Under the pieces are notes generated by a model that made no database searches, was not told the origin of the DNA, and saw only the letters and a list, made by a program, of their open reading frames with translations. A stretch of 64,000 nucleotides of DNA from Limnospira fusiformis SAG 85.79. Its GTDB lineage: Bacteria; Cyanobacteriota; Cyanobacteriia; Cyanobacteriales; Microcoleaceae. Positions 19,885 to 29,163 of the stretch are shown piece by piece (the stretch's first letter is position 1; each line of letters starts with the position of its first letter). Location of the stretch: positions 2,469,403 through 2,533,402 of the forward strand of contig NZ_CP051185.1 of NCBI RefSeq assembly GCF_012516315.1, given 5' to 3'. The position numbers and the translations under genes are program-made.

Positions 19885-20577
19885 ATGACTAATTCTATTC
19901 TTCAATCTGTCCTTAATCTCTTTTTAAAGCCAGAATGTCCCATCTGTGCCAGACCTACGGATCAGGAGTTCTGCCGCTATTGCGAACAACAATTGTTAGA
20001 ATGTCAATTTACCCACGGAGGAATGTTCCCCGGCGAGGTGCCGATTTTTGTTTGGGGTCGTTATGGGGGAGTCCTTAAACAAGCGATCGCGGCTTTAAAA
20101 TATGATGGGAACCCACAGATCGCCAAAATGTTAGGCTATTGTCTAGCCGAGGGCTGGCTCGATACTGTGAAGCGCGTTCCCCAGAATTTAGTTGTAGTTC
20201 CTATTCCCCTACACCCCGCTAAACTCAAACAACGGGGTTTTAATCAGGCCGAATTATTGGGGCGCGGCTTCTGTGAAATCACCGGTTTATCTATGAAACC
20301 CCATGGTTTACAAAGGCTCAAAAATACCGAAGCCCTGCACGGCTTGTCCCGCCCAGAACGATATCAGAATTTGCAGGGGGCTTTACGAGTCGGAAAAGAC
20401 CCCCTTCCCCCTCGCAGTTCTGTGTTGATTATTGATGATATTTATACCACTGGGGCTACGGTTAATGCTGCTATTCAAGCCTTCAAGTTGAGAAAAATTA
20501 AAGTAGCTGGAGTGGTCGCATTAGCTACCACAGCTTCCCCTAAATCTTCCCCTCGTTCACTATCATCTATGGGCTAG
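19885..20577 (+). CDS. comF: ComF family phosphoribosyltransferase-like protein
   Basis: 230 residues. N-terminal zinc-finger CPICARP...CRYC, then a type I phosphoribosyltransferase fold with the PRPP-binding stretch VLIIDDIYTTGATV. ComF proteins are linked to DNA uptake in transformable bacteria, including cyanobacteria, but the biochemical role is uncertain. Divergent from nadK with about 90 bp between. Confidence 0.9.
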   Translation: MTNSILQSVLNLFLKPECPICARPTDQEFCRYCEQQLLECQFTHGGMFPGEVPIFVWGRYGGVLKQAIAALKYDGNPQIAKMLGYCLAEGWLDTVKRVPQNLVVVPIPLHPAKLKQRGFNQAELLGRGFCEITGLSMKPHGLQRLKNTEALHGLSRPERYQNLQGALRVGKDPLPPRSSVLIIDDIYTTGATVNAAIQAFKLRKIKVAGVVALATTASPKSSPRSLSSMG

Positions 20578-20676
20578 GTACTGACAACCCTACCAATAAC
20601 TTATTCCTTTTGGTTGAGATATCCCTAGATTGGGCTAAAATCTAATTAGCCATCATAGCCATCACCGACAATCATT

Positions 20677-21258
20677 ATGGGCTTATTTGAAGATTTCAGC
20701 CGCTTTCTGGAAACCCGCCTAGAGGAATTTTTGCGAGATCATCCTGATTTGGAATTGCAAGCCATTGAGGAACAATTGCGTCAACAGGAAGAGGACACCT
20801 TCCGATTAATTGCTGACCTCCAGCGTGAGGAAAAGAAATGCACTGAAGAAATTTTGGCGATCGCACAAGATATCCAAAAATGGCATAAATGGGTCGCTAA
20901 AGCACAAGCCGCCAACCGCCCTGACCTCGCTGAAGCCGCCCAAGAAAGAGAAGCCGCCCTATTGCGACAGGGAAATCAGCGCTGGGGACAAATGCAGGGC
21001 GTTAAAAACCGCATCGAAAAGTCTAAGGAACTCTATCGCCAGATTCAACAGCGACGCAAAGAGGTTAAAATTAAACAGCAGGAATTAGCTGCTAACCGCG
21101 CTAAAGCTACCCAAACTAAATCTTGGGAAACACAGGGATGGAACCAAGGAAATGATTACACTCGCTTTCAAGCTACCCCTGACCCCCTCGAACAGCAGTT
21201 TCGTCAGTGGGAAATGGATGAGGAACTCGAACAACTCAAGCGCAATATGCGTCAATAA
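20677..21258 (+). CDS. TIGR04376-type coiled-coil protein
   Basis: 193 residues, almost wholly charged helix: MGLFEDFSRFLETRLEEFLRDHP start, then long heptad-rich segments (EEQLRQQEEDTFRLI...). Matches my recollection of the cyanobacterial TIGR04376 family, of unknown role. The last 53 codons (from 21100) are repeated downstream in a 410-bp tandem duplication; the second copy lacks a start and is non-coding debris or a 3' tail. Confidence 0.75.
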   Translation: MGLFEDFSRFLETRLEEFLRDHPDLELQAIEEQLRQQEEDTFRLIADLQREEKKCTEEILAIAQDIQKWHKWVAKAQAANRPDLAEAAQEREAALLRQGNQRWGQMQGVKNRIEKSKELYRQIQQRRKEVKIKQQELAANRAKATQTKSWETQGWNQGNDYTRFQATPDPLEQQFRQWEMDEELEQLKRNMRQ

Positions 21259-21918
21259 CTTTGTGTTAACTTTTGTTACAAAAAATTAAGAAATGTTGCA
21301 AAAAATTTTTTTTTCGGGGGGAGGGGTTGCTTTTGGTGGCGCTCCCGGCTATACTTTATATAATGGGAATAGTGACTTTTTTCAAATTTAAGTATATATT
21401 CTCATTATTAAACTGTATGTCAATATCCTACCACAAGTTCCCGGCTGTTGTCAACCCTCGGCGCAGGAGGGGCCGAACAAATTTTTTTTTTGAATAAAAA
21501 ATCAACAGTGCTAAAGCTACCCAAACTAAATCTTGGGAAACACAGGGATGGAACCAAGGAAATGATTACACTCGCTTTCAAGCTACCCCTGACCCCCTCG
21601 AACAGCAGTTTCGTCAGTGGGAAATGGATGAGGAACTCGAACAACTCAAGCGCAATATGCGTCAATAACTTTGTGTTAACTTTTGTTACAAAAAATTAAG
21701 AAATGTTGCAAAAAATTTTTTTTTCGGGGGGAGGGGTTGCTTTTGGTGGCGCTCCCGGCTATACTTTATATAATGGGAATAGTGACTTTTTTCAAATTTA
21801 AGTATATATTCTTATTATTAAACTGTATGTCAATATCCTACCACAAGTTCCCGGCTGTTGTCAACCCTCCGCGCAGGATGGGCCGAACAAATTTTTTTTG
21901 AATAAAAAATCAACAGTG
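21100..21918. repeat. 410-bp tandem duplication covering a gene 3' end and its downstream region
   Basis: The segment beginning GCTAAAGCTACCC at 21100 recurs at 21510 with only a handful of differences, including T-tract length near 21481/21890 and one C/T near 21391/21811. Each copy contains the 3' end of the coiled-coil gene, its stop, an A/T-rich region with TATAATGG (21359 and 21769) and a poly-T run. A recent unequal exchange or slippage event. Confidence 0.95.
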
Positions 21919-21929
21919 ATTCTGGGAAG

Positions 21930-21947
21930 CCGACCCTAGCGGGTCGG
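21930..21947. terminator. hairpin 3' of ald
   Basis: CCGACCC-TAGC-GGGTCGG is a perfect 7-bp stem with a 4-nt loop, 20 bp beyond the ald stop codon. There is no T-run on the ald side, so it may be a processing or stabilising hairpin rather than an intrinsic terminator. Confidence 0.45.
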
Positions 21948-21966
21948 TACATGGAGAATGGCACGC

Positions 21967-23052
21967 CTAAGCCAAATCCGGGAAAACTTCCCTAACAGCA
22001 GGATGAACAAGTTGGTGATTTTCGACATTTAACCCCTTAGCTAAAGCGGCATCTTCAGCTAAAGCGCGAAGTCCTCGATCGCCTAATTTGAGAACATAAG
22101 GCAAGGTGCTATTATTTAAGGCTTGGGTAGCGGTACTGGGTACAGCCCCCGGCATATTGGGAACGCCATAATGAACCACGCCATACTCAATATAAGTGGG
22201 TTGACTGTGAGAAGTAGGTCGGAGAGTTTCAATACAACCGCCTTGGTCAACCGCCACGTCAACTAATACAGAACCGGGGCGCATTTTAGCGACCAATTCA
22301 CGGGAAACTAAAATCGGGGTCCGAAAACCTGGAACCAAGACCGCACCAATGAGTAAATCAGCCTGGGGAACAGTAGCCTCAATGTGGGCTGAATTACTGT
22401 AAAGCAATTCTACCCGGGAACCAAACAAAGTTTCCAAATAGGAGAGGCGATCGACATTAATATCAATAATTGTGACCATAGCGCCCATACCCACGGCAAT
22501 GCGGGCGGCTTCGGTGCCGACGATACCACCACCCAAAATCACGACGTGACCGGATTTGACACCGGGGAAACCACCCAGGAGAACGCCGCGCCCCCCTTGT
22601 TGGCGTTCCAGATATCTGGCTCCAAACTGTACGGAAAGGCGACCCGCAATGATACTCATGGGAGTGAGTAGTGGTAAGCGTCGGTCTGATAATTCTACTG
22701 ATTCGTAGGCGATCGCATTCACCCCACTATTAATAAGGTGTTCCGTCAATTCCCTAGTCGCCGCCAGATGTAAATAAGTGAATAGAAGTTGTCCCTTCTG
22801 AATAAAGGGATATTCTGAGGGTAGGGGTTCTTTGACCTTGACCACCAATTCACGATTCCAGGCTTCTGTGGGTGAGGAAACCACCTCAGCGCCTGCTTCG
22901 AGATAGTCCTGGTCAGAAAATCCCGCCCCCACCCCGGCTTCTGTTTCTACAAAAACCTGATGGCCTTTTTCACAACAGACTCGGACACTACTGGGGCTTA
23001 ATCCCACCCGAAATTCCTGATCTTTAACTTCTTTGGGGACACCAATTTGCAT
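21967..23052 (-). CDS. ald: alanine dehydrogenase
   Basis: 361 residues, the family length. Interconverts L-alanine and pyruvate plus ammonia with NAD. Start MQIGVPKEVKDQEFRVGL, Rossmann stretch VVILGGGIVGTEAARIAVGMGA, and the C-terminal YGVPNMPGAVPSTATQALNN signature are textbook. Cytoplasmic. Divergent from murA across about 330 bp. Confidence 0.97.
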   Translation of the reverse strand: MQIGVPKEVKDQEFRVGLSPSSVRVCCEKGHQVFVETEAGVGAGFSDQDYLEAGAEVVSSPTEAWNRELVVKVKEPLPSEYPFIQKGQLLFTYLHLAATRELTEHLINSGVNAIAYESVELSDRRLPLLTPMSIIAGRLSVQFGARYLERQQGGRGVLLGGFPGVKSGHVVILGGGIVGTEAARIAVGMGAMVTIIDINVDRLSYLETLFGSRVELLYSNSAHIEATVPQADLLIGAVLVPGFRTPILVSRELVAKMRPGSVLVDVAVDQGGCIETLRPTSHSQPTYIEYGVVHYGVPNMPGAVPSTATQALNNSTLPYVLKLGDRGLRALAEDAALAKGLNVENHQLVHPAVREVFPDLA

Positions 23053-23385
23053 CTTACCTGAACCTTAATTTTGTGATAATGGCTGAACCGCAAACGCTCT
23101 CCACCATCTAGGGTATCATTTCCCGCACCACCAAACAGGAACCATAATCATCAGACTGCGATCGCCTACCGAATCACCCAATAGATCAACTCTCCCGCGC
23201 CGGGATATCTTTACCTGGTCTGTAGGGTGGCGGTAAATTGGCACCCCACTTAAATACTGTTTTCCTTATGGTCTCAAATCCTTTTCTGATAGGGGTTTCA
23301 CCCCATACCGATCCGGCGTTTCCTGTTTTACCCCTAGACATTTAGAATCTTTCGGGTAGAATCAGAACAAAAAAATTAACCACCA
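23053..23385. other. 333-bp divergent intergenic region, ald/murA
   Basis: Holds the presumed promoters of both genes and one HIP1-like site (GCGATCGCC at about 23160). I see no ORF, repeat or RNA structure here. Confidence 0.5.
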
Positions 23386-24777
23386 ATGCACAGTCAAAAC
23401 CCAATTTTGGAGGGTAGACCCATTACACTCACTCTCAATTCGTCTAACGTTTCTACGGCCTCTGATGCCGATCAGCCTATTATCAAAATAGCGGGCCGCT
23501 CTTCCCTGAAAGGACAGGTAGCTATTAGCGGTGCTAAAAATGCGGCGCTAGTCATCATGGCTGGCGCTCTACTGTGTTCGGAAGACTGTCGGCTACGGAA
23601 TGTTCCGTCATTGGTTGATGTCGGCACTATGGGGCAAATTCTATCGGCTGTGGGGGTAGACCTCAAACGAGATGGTAGTGTTATTGATATCAATGCTAGA
23701 GAACTTACTCACTCTGAAGCACCCTATGAGTTAGTTAGTCAGCTTCGAGCTAGTTTCTTTATTATCGGACCGCTTTTGGCGCGATTAGGGATAGCTAAGG
23801 TTCCCTTACCGGGGGGATGCGCTATCGGTGCTAGACCTGTGGATCTCCATGTTCAGGGACTACGGGCGATGGGCGCTCATGTGCAAATTGATCATGGGAT
23901 CGTTGAAGCATACGTGACTGGGAGCGATCGCCGTCTCAAAGGCGCTAAGATTTATCTGGATTATCCCAGTGTGGGAGCCACCGAAACCCTGATGATGGCT
24001 GCAGTGTTAGCAGACGGGGAAACCATTATTGATAACGCGGCTCAAGAACCCGAAGTTATTGATCTGGCTAATTTCTGCCGGGCTATGGGCGCGAAAATTG
24101 AGGGCGCGGGAACTAAGAAATTAGTCATCTCTGGAGTTAGCCATCTGCACTCGGTGGATTATTCTATCATCCCCGATCGCATTGAGGCGGGGACTTTTTT
24201 ATTGGCCGCAGCCATTACTGGCTCTGAACTAACCCTGGCTCCGGTTATTCCAGATCATCTCACCGCCGTGATTGCTAAGTTACGGAAAACTGGCTCAACT
24301 ATTGTCGCCGAAGATAATCAAGTGATTCGGATTATTCCCGGTCAGGAAATCCTACCCACAGATATTGAAACCCTACCCTATCCTGGTTTCCCTACGGATA
24401 TGCAGGCCCCTTTTATGTCTTTGCTAACTCTGAGCAAGGGTAATAGTCTGATTACTGAAACTGTTTTTGAAAACCGTCTACACCATGTGGCGGAATTGAT
24501 TCGCATGGGCGCTGATATCCGCATGAAGGGTAATACGGCGATCGTTAGTGGTGTTCCTATTTTATCTGGTGCGCCAGTCAGGGCTACAGACCTAAGAGCC
24601 GGAGCCGCCTTAGTATTGGCTGCTTTAGCCGCTGAGGGTGAAACTACTATTTCCGATTTACAACATCTCGATCGCGGTTATGAACGCATCGATCTCAAGT
24701 TGAAAGATTTAGGCGCTCGGATAGAACGTATAGAGCCACTACCGGAATCGGAAAATTCTTCTGCCAAAGATAAGTAA
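23386..24777 (+). CDS. murA: UDP-N-acetylglucosamine 1-carboxyvinyltransferase
   Basis: 463 residues. Adds enolpyruvate from PEP to UDP-GlcNAc, the first committed step of peptidoglycan synthesis. The catalytic Cys lies in [16 protein letters not shown], so a fosfomycin-sensitive type. SGAKNAAL near the start and the C-terminal [13 protein letters not shown] stretch are family hallmarks. The first about 30 residues are an extension beyond the usual core (core begins [12 protein letters not shown]), so a later start is possible though no better one is obvious. Confidence 0.97.
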   Translation: MHSQNPILEGRPITLTLNSSNVSTASDADQPIIKIAGRSSLKGQVAISGAKNAALVIMAGALLCSEDCRLRNVPSLVDVGTMGQILSAVGVDLKRDGSVIDINARELTHSEAPYELVSQLRASFFIIGPLLARLGIAKVPLPGGCAIGARPVDLHVQGLRAMGAHVQIDHGIVEAYVTGSDRRLKGAKIYLDYPSVGATETLMMAAVLADGETIIDNAAQEPEVIDLANFCRAMGAKIEGAGTKKLVISGVSHLHSVDYSIIPDRIEAGTFLLAAAITGSELTLAPVIPDHLTAVIAKLRKTGSTIVAEDNQVIRIIPGQEILPTDIETLPYPGFPTDMQAPFMSLLTLSKGNSLITETVFENRLHHVAELIRMGADIRMKGNTAIVSGVPILSGAPVRATDLRAGAALVLAALAAEGETTISDLQHLDRGYERIDLKLKDLGARIERIEPLPESENSSAKDK

Positions 24778-24884
24778 ACTAGGCTAATAATTAACTATAG
24801 GGGCATTATAGCTAACCTCAAGGTACTCCCTAGGTGTTGCTAACCCGCCCCTTGTTGTATTTCCCCAATGTTTGATTGAATACT

Positions 24885-25760
24885 ATGGCTTTGTCTCCTA
24901 ATCCTCTCATTGGTCTGAAAGCAGATCATTTCCGCCATCCCCTTGATTTACAAGCCACTAATGCTTTAAAGCAAATTCCCGGTTTAGATGTGATCGTCCG
25001 TCAGTTGCTCGGTTCCGTCGGTGAGCAGTTTTTCTATTTGGAAAATATTGCTTCGAGTGTTCTCGTCGGTGAAAAACAGCTTCCATATCTCCATAATCTC
25101 TTGTTGTCCGCTTGTCAGACTTTGGACTTGGAACCGCCACAGCTTTATGTTAGGTCTTCCCCAGTCCCTAATGCTTACACTTTGGCTATGCGGGGAAAAC
25201 AGCCTTTTATTGTCCTACATACCTCTTTAGTGGATTTGTTGACTCCTGAAGAAATTCAAGCCGTGATTGGTCATGAGTTGGGACATCTCAAGTGTGAGCA
25301 TGGTGTTTATCTGACTTTGGCGAATTTGATTATTTTGGCGGCGGGTCAATTCTCTACTTTGGGTGCGCTTTTGGTTCAGTCCCTACAAACTCAGATTCTT
25401 GAATGGGTCCGCTGTGCTGAGTTTACTTGCGATCGCGCTGCATTGTTGGCTACCCAAGACCCTAGAGTGGTGATGTCGGTTTTGATGAAGTTGTCCGGGG
25501 GTTCCCCAACTTTAGCCCCTCAACTTAATTTGGATGCTTTTCTTGAACAAGCGATCGCCTATGATCAAATGAGTAGTGATGAGTTGGGAGAGTTACTTAA
25601 ACAAGCCCAAACCGCTCAACTCACCCATCCTCTACCTGTACTAAGGGCCAGAGAAATCTATCGCTGGGCCAGTAGCCCAGATTATAATTTTTTGTTGCAA
25701 TCTGGAAAAATCGTGTATAATAACAAAGTAACCAATTCGGGCGGATGGCGAAATTGGTAG
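24885..25760 (+). CDS. M48-family zinc metalloprotease
   Basis: Start at ATG 24885 (an in-frame TTG lies 9 nt upstream). The zinc site is VIGHELGHLKCEHG (HExxH) with the distal Glu in WVRCAEFTCDRAA. One hydrophobic stretch follows the HExxH. About 291 residues, typical of cyanobacterial HtpX-like soluble or peripheral forms. The last codons and the stop lie inside the tRNA-Leu gene (22-bp overlap), so the final residues GWRNW are encoded by tRNA sequence. Confidence 0.9.
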   Translation: MALSPNPLIGLKADHFRHPLDLQATNALKQIPGLDVIVRQLLGSVGEQFFYLENIASSVLVGEKQLPYLHNLLLSACQTLDLEPPQLYVRSSPVPNAYTLAMRGKQPFIVLHTSLVDLLTPEEIQAVIGHELGHLKCEHGVYLTLANLIILAAGQFSTLGALLVQSLQTQILEWVRCAEFTCDRAALLATQDPRVVMSVLMKLSGGSPTLAPQLNLDAFLEQAIAYDQMSSDELGELLKQAQTAQLTHPLPVLRAREIYRWASSPDYNFLLQSGKIVYNNKVTNSGGWRNW

Positions 25761-25820
25761 ACGCACCACACTCAAAATGTGGCGACTTCGGTCATGTCGG
25801 TTCGAGTCCGACTCTGCCCA
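25739..25820 (+). tRNA. tRNA-Leu(CAA)
   Basis: 82 nt, acceptor GGGCGGA pairs with TCTGCCC, followed by discriminator A. The anticodon loop CTCAAAA, closed by CCACA/TGTGG, gives CAA. A long variable arm (CGACTTCGGTCATG region) and the TTCGAGTCC T-arm fit a class II tRNA. The left boundary of the inverted-repeat island begins 27 bp downstream. Confidence 0.95.
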
Positions 25821-25847
25821 CTATTAACTGACCTAATGCTGGTAGGA

Positions 25848-26466
25848 ATAACCGGGATTTACTTAACCCGATAACTATACCTAGTTACTCAGATATTACT
25901 CACAATCTAGTCCTAGCACAGGAAAATAATTCTGTCAATAGGATGATTACTCAGTCAACAAGCACAACTTAATCAATCTGTCAAATACCCATACCACCCC
26001 CCAACCAAACACCGATAGGGTAACTCCCTTGTGATACCCGTCAATGGCAAGCCTATCGGTTCGTTCCTCACCATTGACTGCTATCACGTCGGTCGCACCC
26101 CCAAGAGTGTTTGTTCCGGTTGGGGGGAGGATATGTTTCAAAATCAACCACGACAACAGCAGAAGATAATTCCCCAAGCTATCAATGTACAAAGATACAC
26201 CTATCAATGTACAAAGATATCAGACCGCCTTTCCATGGACTAGACCTATAGGTAAACCTATGAGCGATCGCCTATCCGGTTATCTATGGGTCTGATTCAT
26301 AATCCTCGGTGAGGGGAAACTATGGGCTATCATCTGGCTGATATGAAAAGTGCGATCGCCTAATCTAAACTATCTCCTACCGGAACCAACCCGATACCCC
26401 TAAACAACTTTTCAACTGGTGACAATTACCGAGCAGAAACCGATACCAACATAATCAGTTCACCCC
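25848..26466 (+). repeat. left terminal inverted repeat of the island
   Basis: Matches the reverse complement of 38132-38649. The outer about 270 bp (from about 25880) and the inner about 90 bp (to ...AATCAGTTCACCCC) are nearly identical. A middle stretch has about 100 bp extra on this side, including a doubled CTATCAATGTACAAAGATA (26178-26219). The minus strand carries an ORF of 86 codons (25947-26207) that has a counterpart in the right copy. HIP1 octamers occur in the repeat. Confidence 0.92.
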
Positions 26467-26569
26467 CAAAATCTTAGCCGTAGGTTGTAGGTAAAGCTAT
26501 CTGTTGGGGGTAACTTAGTTCTGGGTAATATCTGGACATGATAGGGTAGGCATTCATATTTTAGAAGTT

Positions 26570-26591
26570 ACATAATGTAAATACATTATGT
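26570..26591. promoter_or_regulatory. 22-bp perfect palindrome, operator candidate
   Basis: ACATAATGTA-AA-TACATTATGT: two 10-nt arms with a 2-nt spacer, in the non-coding stretch between the left repeat and the last minus-strand gene. It resembles a dimeric repressor site or a replication-protein site. A second hairpin (CCCCCTA/TAGGGGG, about 26611-26637) lies beside it and may be a terminator for the minus-strand block. Confidence 0.5.
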
Positions 26592-26684
26592 AAATGAGAA
26601 AATACATAGACACCCCCTACAGTTAGAAACCATAGGGGGCTATTAAGTTATTGGAGTAGCTGTTAGGCTGTTAGCTGTTAGGGC

Positions 26685-27014
26685 TTACGCCAACTTGGGG
26701 TTGCACCGATAAAACATAGCTATAGCAGCCTGTTGAATCTTCTCATTGGTAGTCTGGTCAGATTTTCCGATATAGATATGGTGGTTGATTTTACCGTCCC
26801 AGCCCTTCAGGTTCCAGTACGCGAAATTGTTGATAGATGTTTTTTTGCAAGCCGTAAACCTTTTGCCGTTTAACTCAACAGAGAATGACTTGTTTTTTCT
26901 CAGGTAGTCAAACCACTCGGGCGTATCTAGTTCTACACAAGTTCCACCGGGGCCCTGTAGAAAATTGCTGAAATTTCCAGTATGTAGGCTGATTACTGGC
27001 AATAACTTAGGCAT
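26685..27014 (-). CDS. unrecognised small island protein (109 residues)
   Basis: Starts at ATG 27012-27014 (MPKLLPVISLHTGN), overlapping the stop of the gene before it by 8 bp, a common coupled arrangement. The frame remains open upstream to 27140 and an in-frame ATG at about 27053 would add a hydrophobic segment (MVTVAISLWGV), so a membrane-anchored form is possible. Contains three Cys (GGTCVEL, TACKKT, YRCNPK). Last gene of the minus-strand block. Function unknown. Confidence 0.6.
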   Translation of the reverse strand: MPKLLPVISLHTGNFSNFLQGPGGTCVELDTPEWFDYLRKNKSFSVELNGKRFTACKKTSINNFAYWNLKGWDGKINHHIYIGKSDQTTNEKIQQAAIAMFYRCNPKLA

Positions 27015-27279
27015 TGAAGTCACCCCCCATAAAGATATCGCTACTGTAACCATTGCCACTAAAGTCGGGCATAAATGATGCTGGCTGAATAACTGTCTCT
27101 TGAGACGATACCCACTTTTCTTGTACCGCCATAAAATCAACAGCGGCGTTATGGGCGATTTCGGCTAATTTCACCCTGGTATCTTGGTTAGCGTAGGGGA
27201 TATCTCGTGACATCATTTGGGCGTAAATATCACGTGCTAATTCCGCGATAACCATTAACCTTGCTTGTTCTTCGTTCAT
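27007..27279 (-). CDS. unrecognised island protein (90 residues)
   Basis: MNEEQARLMVIAELARDIYAQ start, predicted mostly helical, acidic, with a Gly/Ser-rich C-terminus (SGNGYSSDIFMGGDFNA). A purine-rich AAAGGAAA lies 8-15 nt upstream of the ATG. Nothing in it identifies a family. Confidence 0.6.
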   Translation of the reverse strand: MNEEQARLMVIAELARDIYAQMMSRDIPYANQDTRVKLAEIAHNAAVDFMAVQEKWVSSQETVIQPASFMPDFSGNGYSSDIFMGGDFNA

Positions 27280-27338
27280 GGTTTTGTGTTTCCTTTTTTG
27301 ACGAAATTATTTAACTTACTTGAGGATTTATGGCATGA

Positions 27339-27584
27339 TTAAAACTCATCCTCATTGTCTTCTTCGTATTGCTTGATTTTCTCGTTCAACAATTGATTGA
27401 TTGCTGTAATCAAGGAATTGTGCATAACCAGAAAAGTGCTTTCAAGCTCCAACAGACGACATTCATCAAATTGTGTAGGACAATCGGCAAGTTCTACAGC
27501 GTCCAATATAGAGACTAGCTTGCTGCTTAACCTATCACTATGATAGGTATTCGGGTTAAGTAGTTTACCCAAGTCAATTGTCAT
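27339..27584 (-). CDS. unrecognised island protein (81 residues)
   Basis: MTIDLGKLLNPNTYHSDRL start; helical with a very acidic C-terminus (QYEEDNEDEF). GAGGAT lies just upstream of the ATG. No family recognised. Spaced 59 bp from the previous gene in the same direction. Confidence 0.55.
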   Translation of the reverse strand: MTIDLGKLLNPNTYHSDRLSSKLVSILDAVELADCPTQFDECRLLELESTFLVMHNSLITAINQLLNEKIKQYEEDNEDEF

Positions 27585-27641
27585 GGTTTTATCCTCTTAG
27601 TGTGTTGTTTGCCGTAGTTTACCGTCATCGCGGACGGGTAT

Positions 27642-27851
27642 TTACTGGACTTTATCTATTAAGTGCTTTGTGTAATTCAGTTCCTTAATCAGCAATTGCT
27701 TTTTAAGTTCAGTAATGGTTAATTCTTTTTCGCAATCATCTAGTATTGACTTTAATGTTGCCAAACCATCTTCTTTGTTAATGTTGTAAACTCAACTGTC
27801 TACCATAGTCTTAAACTTCACAAACATCTGATGTTTGATATCTGCCATCAT
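27642..27851 (-). pseudogene. small helical island protein, interrupted by TGA
   Basis: From ATG 27849-27851, preceded by AGGAGAAT, the frame reads 19 codons (MMADIKHQMFVKFKTMVDS), meets TGA at 27792-27794, and then continues 49 open codons (VYNINKEDGLATLKSILDD...HLIDKVQ) to TAA at 27642. The good ribosome site and coherent helical composition on both sides argue that this was one 69-codon gene, broken by a CGA-to-TGA (or TGG-to-TGA) change. Function unknown. Confidence 0.6.
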
Positions 27852-27887
27852 TGTGTTATTCTCCTAGGTCAATGAACTAATTGGAAG

Positions 27888-29087
27888 TCAAATGATTTGC
27901 TTCCACAGGTTTTTACCGTTAACATTAATCATGTTATAACCTCTGTTTTTCATTAAATTGGTTAATTCATTTACAGTAACCCGTGAATCTAAATAACCAT
28001 CATTTTTGGCGGTTTCTATGGCTATCTTCAGAGTCTTAGGGTCAATGTCTGTAACTGGTTCGATTAATTCAGGAAAACCTGCTTTTGTTGCTTGCTTATT
28101 TTGCTTAGTTTTGCTCTCAAGACTTGGAGCGATAAAATGGTCTAAGAATTGTTCTGTTCCGCTAGATACTGCGAATATTTTGGTTTCTGCTAATTCCCAG
28201 TAACGGTTAAATGCTTTGATTGAATTATCTATTGATGTTTTGTATATCATTGAATGAGTAGCAATTACATCAATGGATAATCTGTAGTTAGCTATATCTT
28301 GTTTCCTTTTTTGTAGTCCTCTTTTGGTTTGAGCGTAATTAGTGCAATTATTCATATCTCTCCAAAACATTTCTAAGCGAGATGATATCTTACCAAGATT
28401 TATATCCTCAATATCCGAAAGTTCTGACAATTCAAATTGATTACCTGCATATTCTTCACTTGTCATTGATTGTCTATTTTTAAACCACATAGGAAACATC
28501 CTTATTTTAAGTTCGTTAAGTTGCCAAAACGTCCATAAAGGATGTATTGAGTTAATTACTTTTAAAGCGAAAGCATTCAAAATCATGTTGTGACCGGGTG
28601 TTTGGCTGCTAATTGTTATTCGACTATTTTTCCTGTTGAAGACTTTAAACAGTGAAAGCATATTTTCATTTTCAATTAATAAATTGGGGGTGATATCTTC
28701 CCAAACCAATAAAAAATTACGTTCCAACTCGCTTTGTAACGGGTCGTCATATCTCTCTTGCTGTATCTTGTTTCTCAGTGAAGCAAATGTGCTGTTAGCT
28801 AACACTGTGTCGGTGCGATACAGTGAAGCCGCAATAGTAGCTATCTGGCTTTTACCCGTTCCACTAGACCCCCAAAGAAACAGACACCCAGCGGTTTACA
28901 TTAGCGTGACAGGTGAGCAAATAAAGCTAGTAATAATTGGGAATTGAACATCCGGATAGGGTAGGATAGCACAAGCCCTACATATTGACTCAACTTGTGT
29001 CCCTAATGTACCGTCAACAATTATTTCCTCTAATTCATCTGCCAATGAGTCGCGTATTAGCCTATAATCTAAATAGTCCTCAGACAT
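27888..29087 (-). pseudogene. P-loop ATPase of the island, interrupted by TAA
   Basis: A single frame of 400 codons from ATG 29085-29087 (MSEDYLDYRLIRDSL) to 27888, with one TAA at 28896-28898. Directly after the stop comes TAGCLFLWGSSGTGKSQIA, a canonical Walker A, and later FLLVWEDITPN, a Walker B-like strand ending in acidic residues. The pattern resembles superfamily 3 helicase or packaging-type ATPases of small viruses and plasmids, but I cannot place it in a named family. A CAA-to-TAA change would explain the lesion. Restart after the stop at GTG 28805 would lose the P-loop, so the ATPase is probably dead unless read through. Confidence 0.7.
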
Positions 29088-29128
29088 GGTAGTGACCTCT
29101 TAATATGTTGGCTTGCTGTATGGTAGTC

Positions 29129-29152
29129 ATCCCCCCCAATATTGGGGGGGAT
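29129..29152. terminator. 24-bp perfect GC-rich palindrome
   Basis: ATCCCCCCC-AAT-ATT-GGGGGGGAT, followed on the plus strand by TTTTT. It lies between the ATPase gene and the gene at 29164, both on the minus strand, so as an intrinsic terminator it points against the genes. It may stop antisense transcription or act in another way. Confidence 0.45.
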
Positions 29153-29163
29153 TTTTGTGGTAA

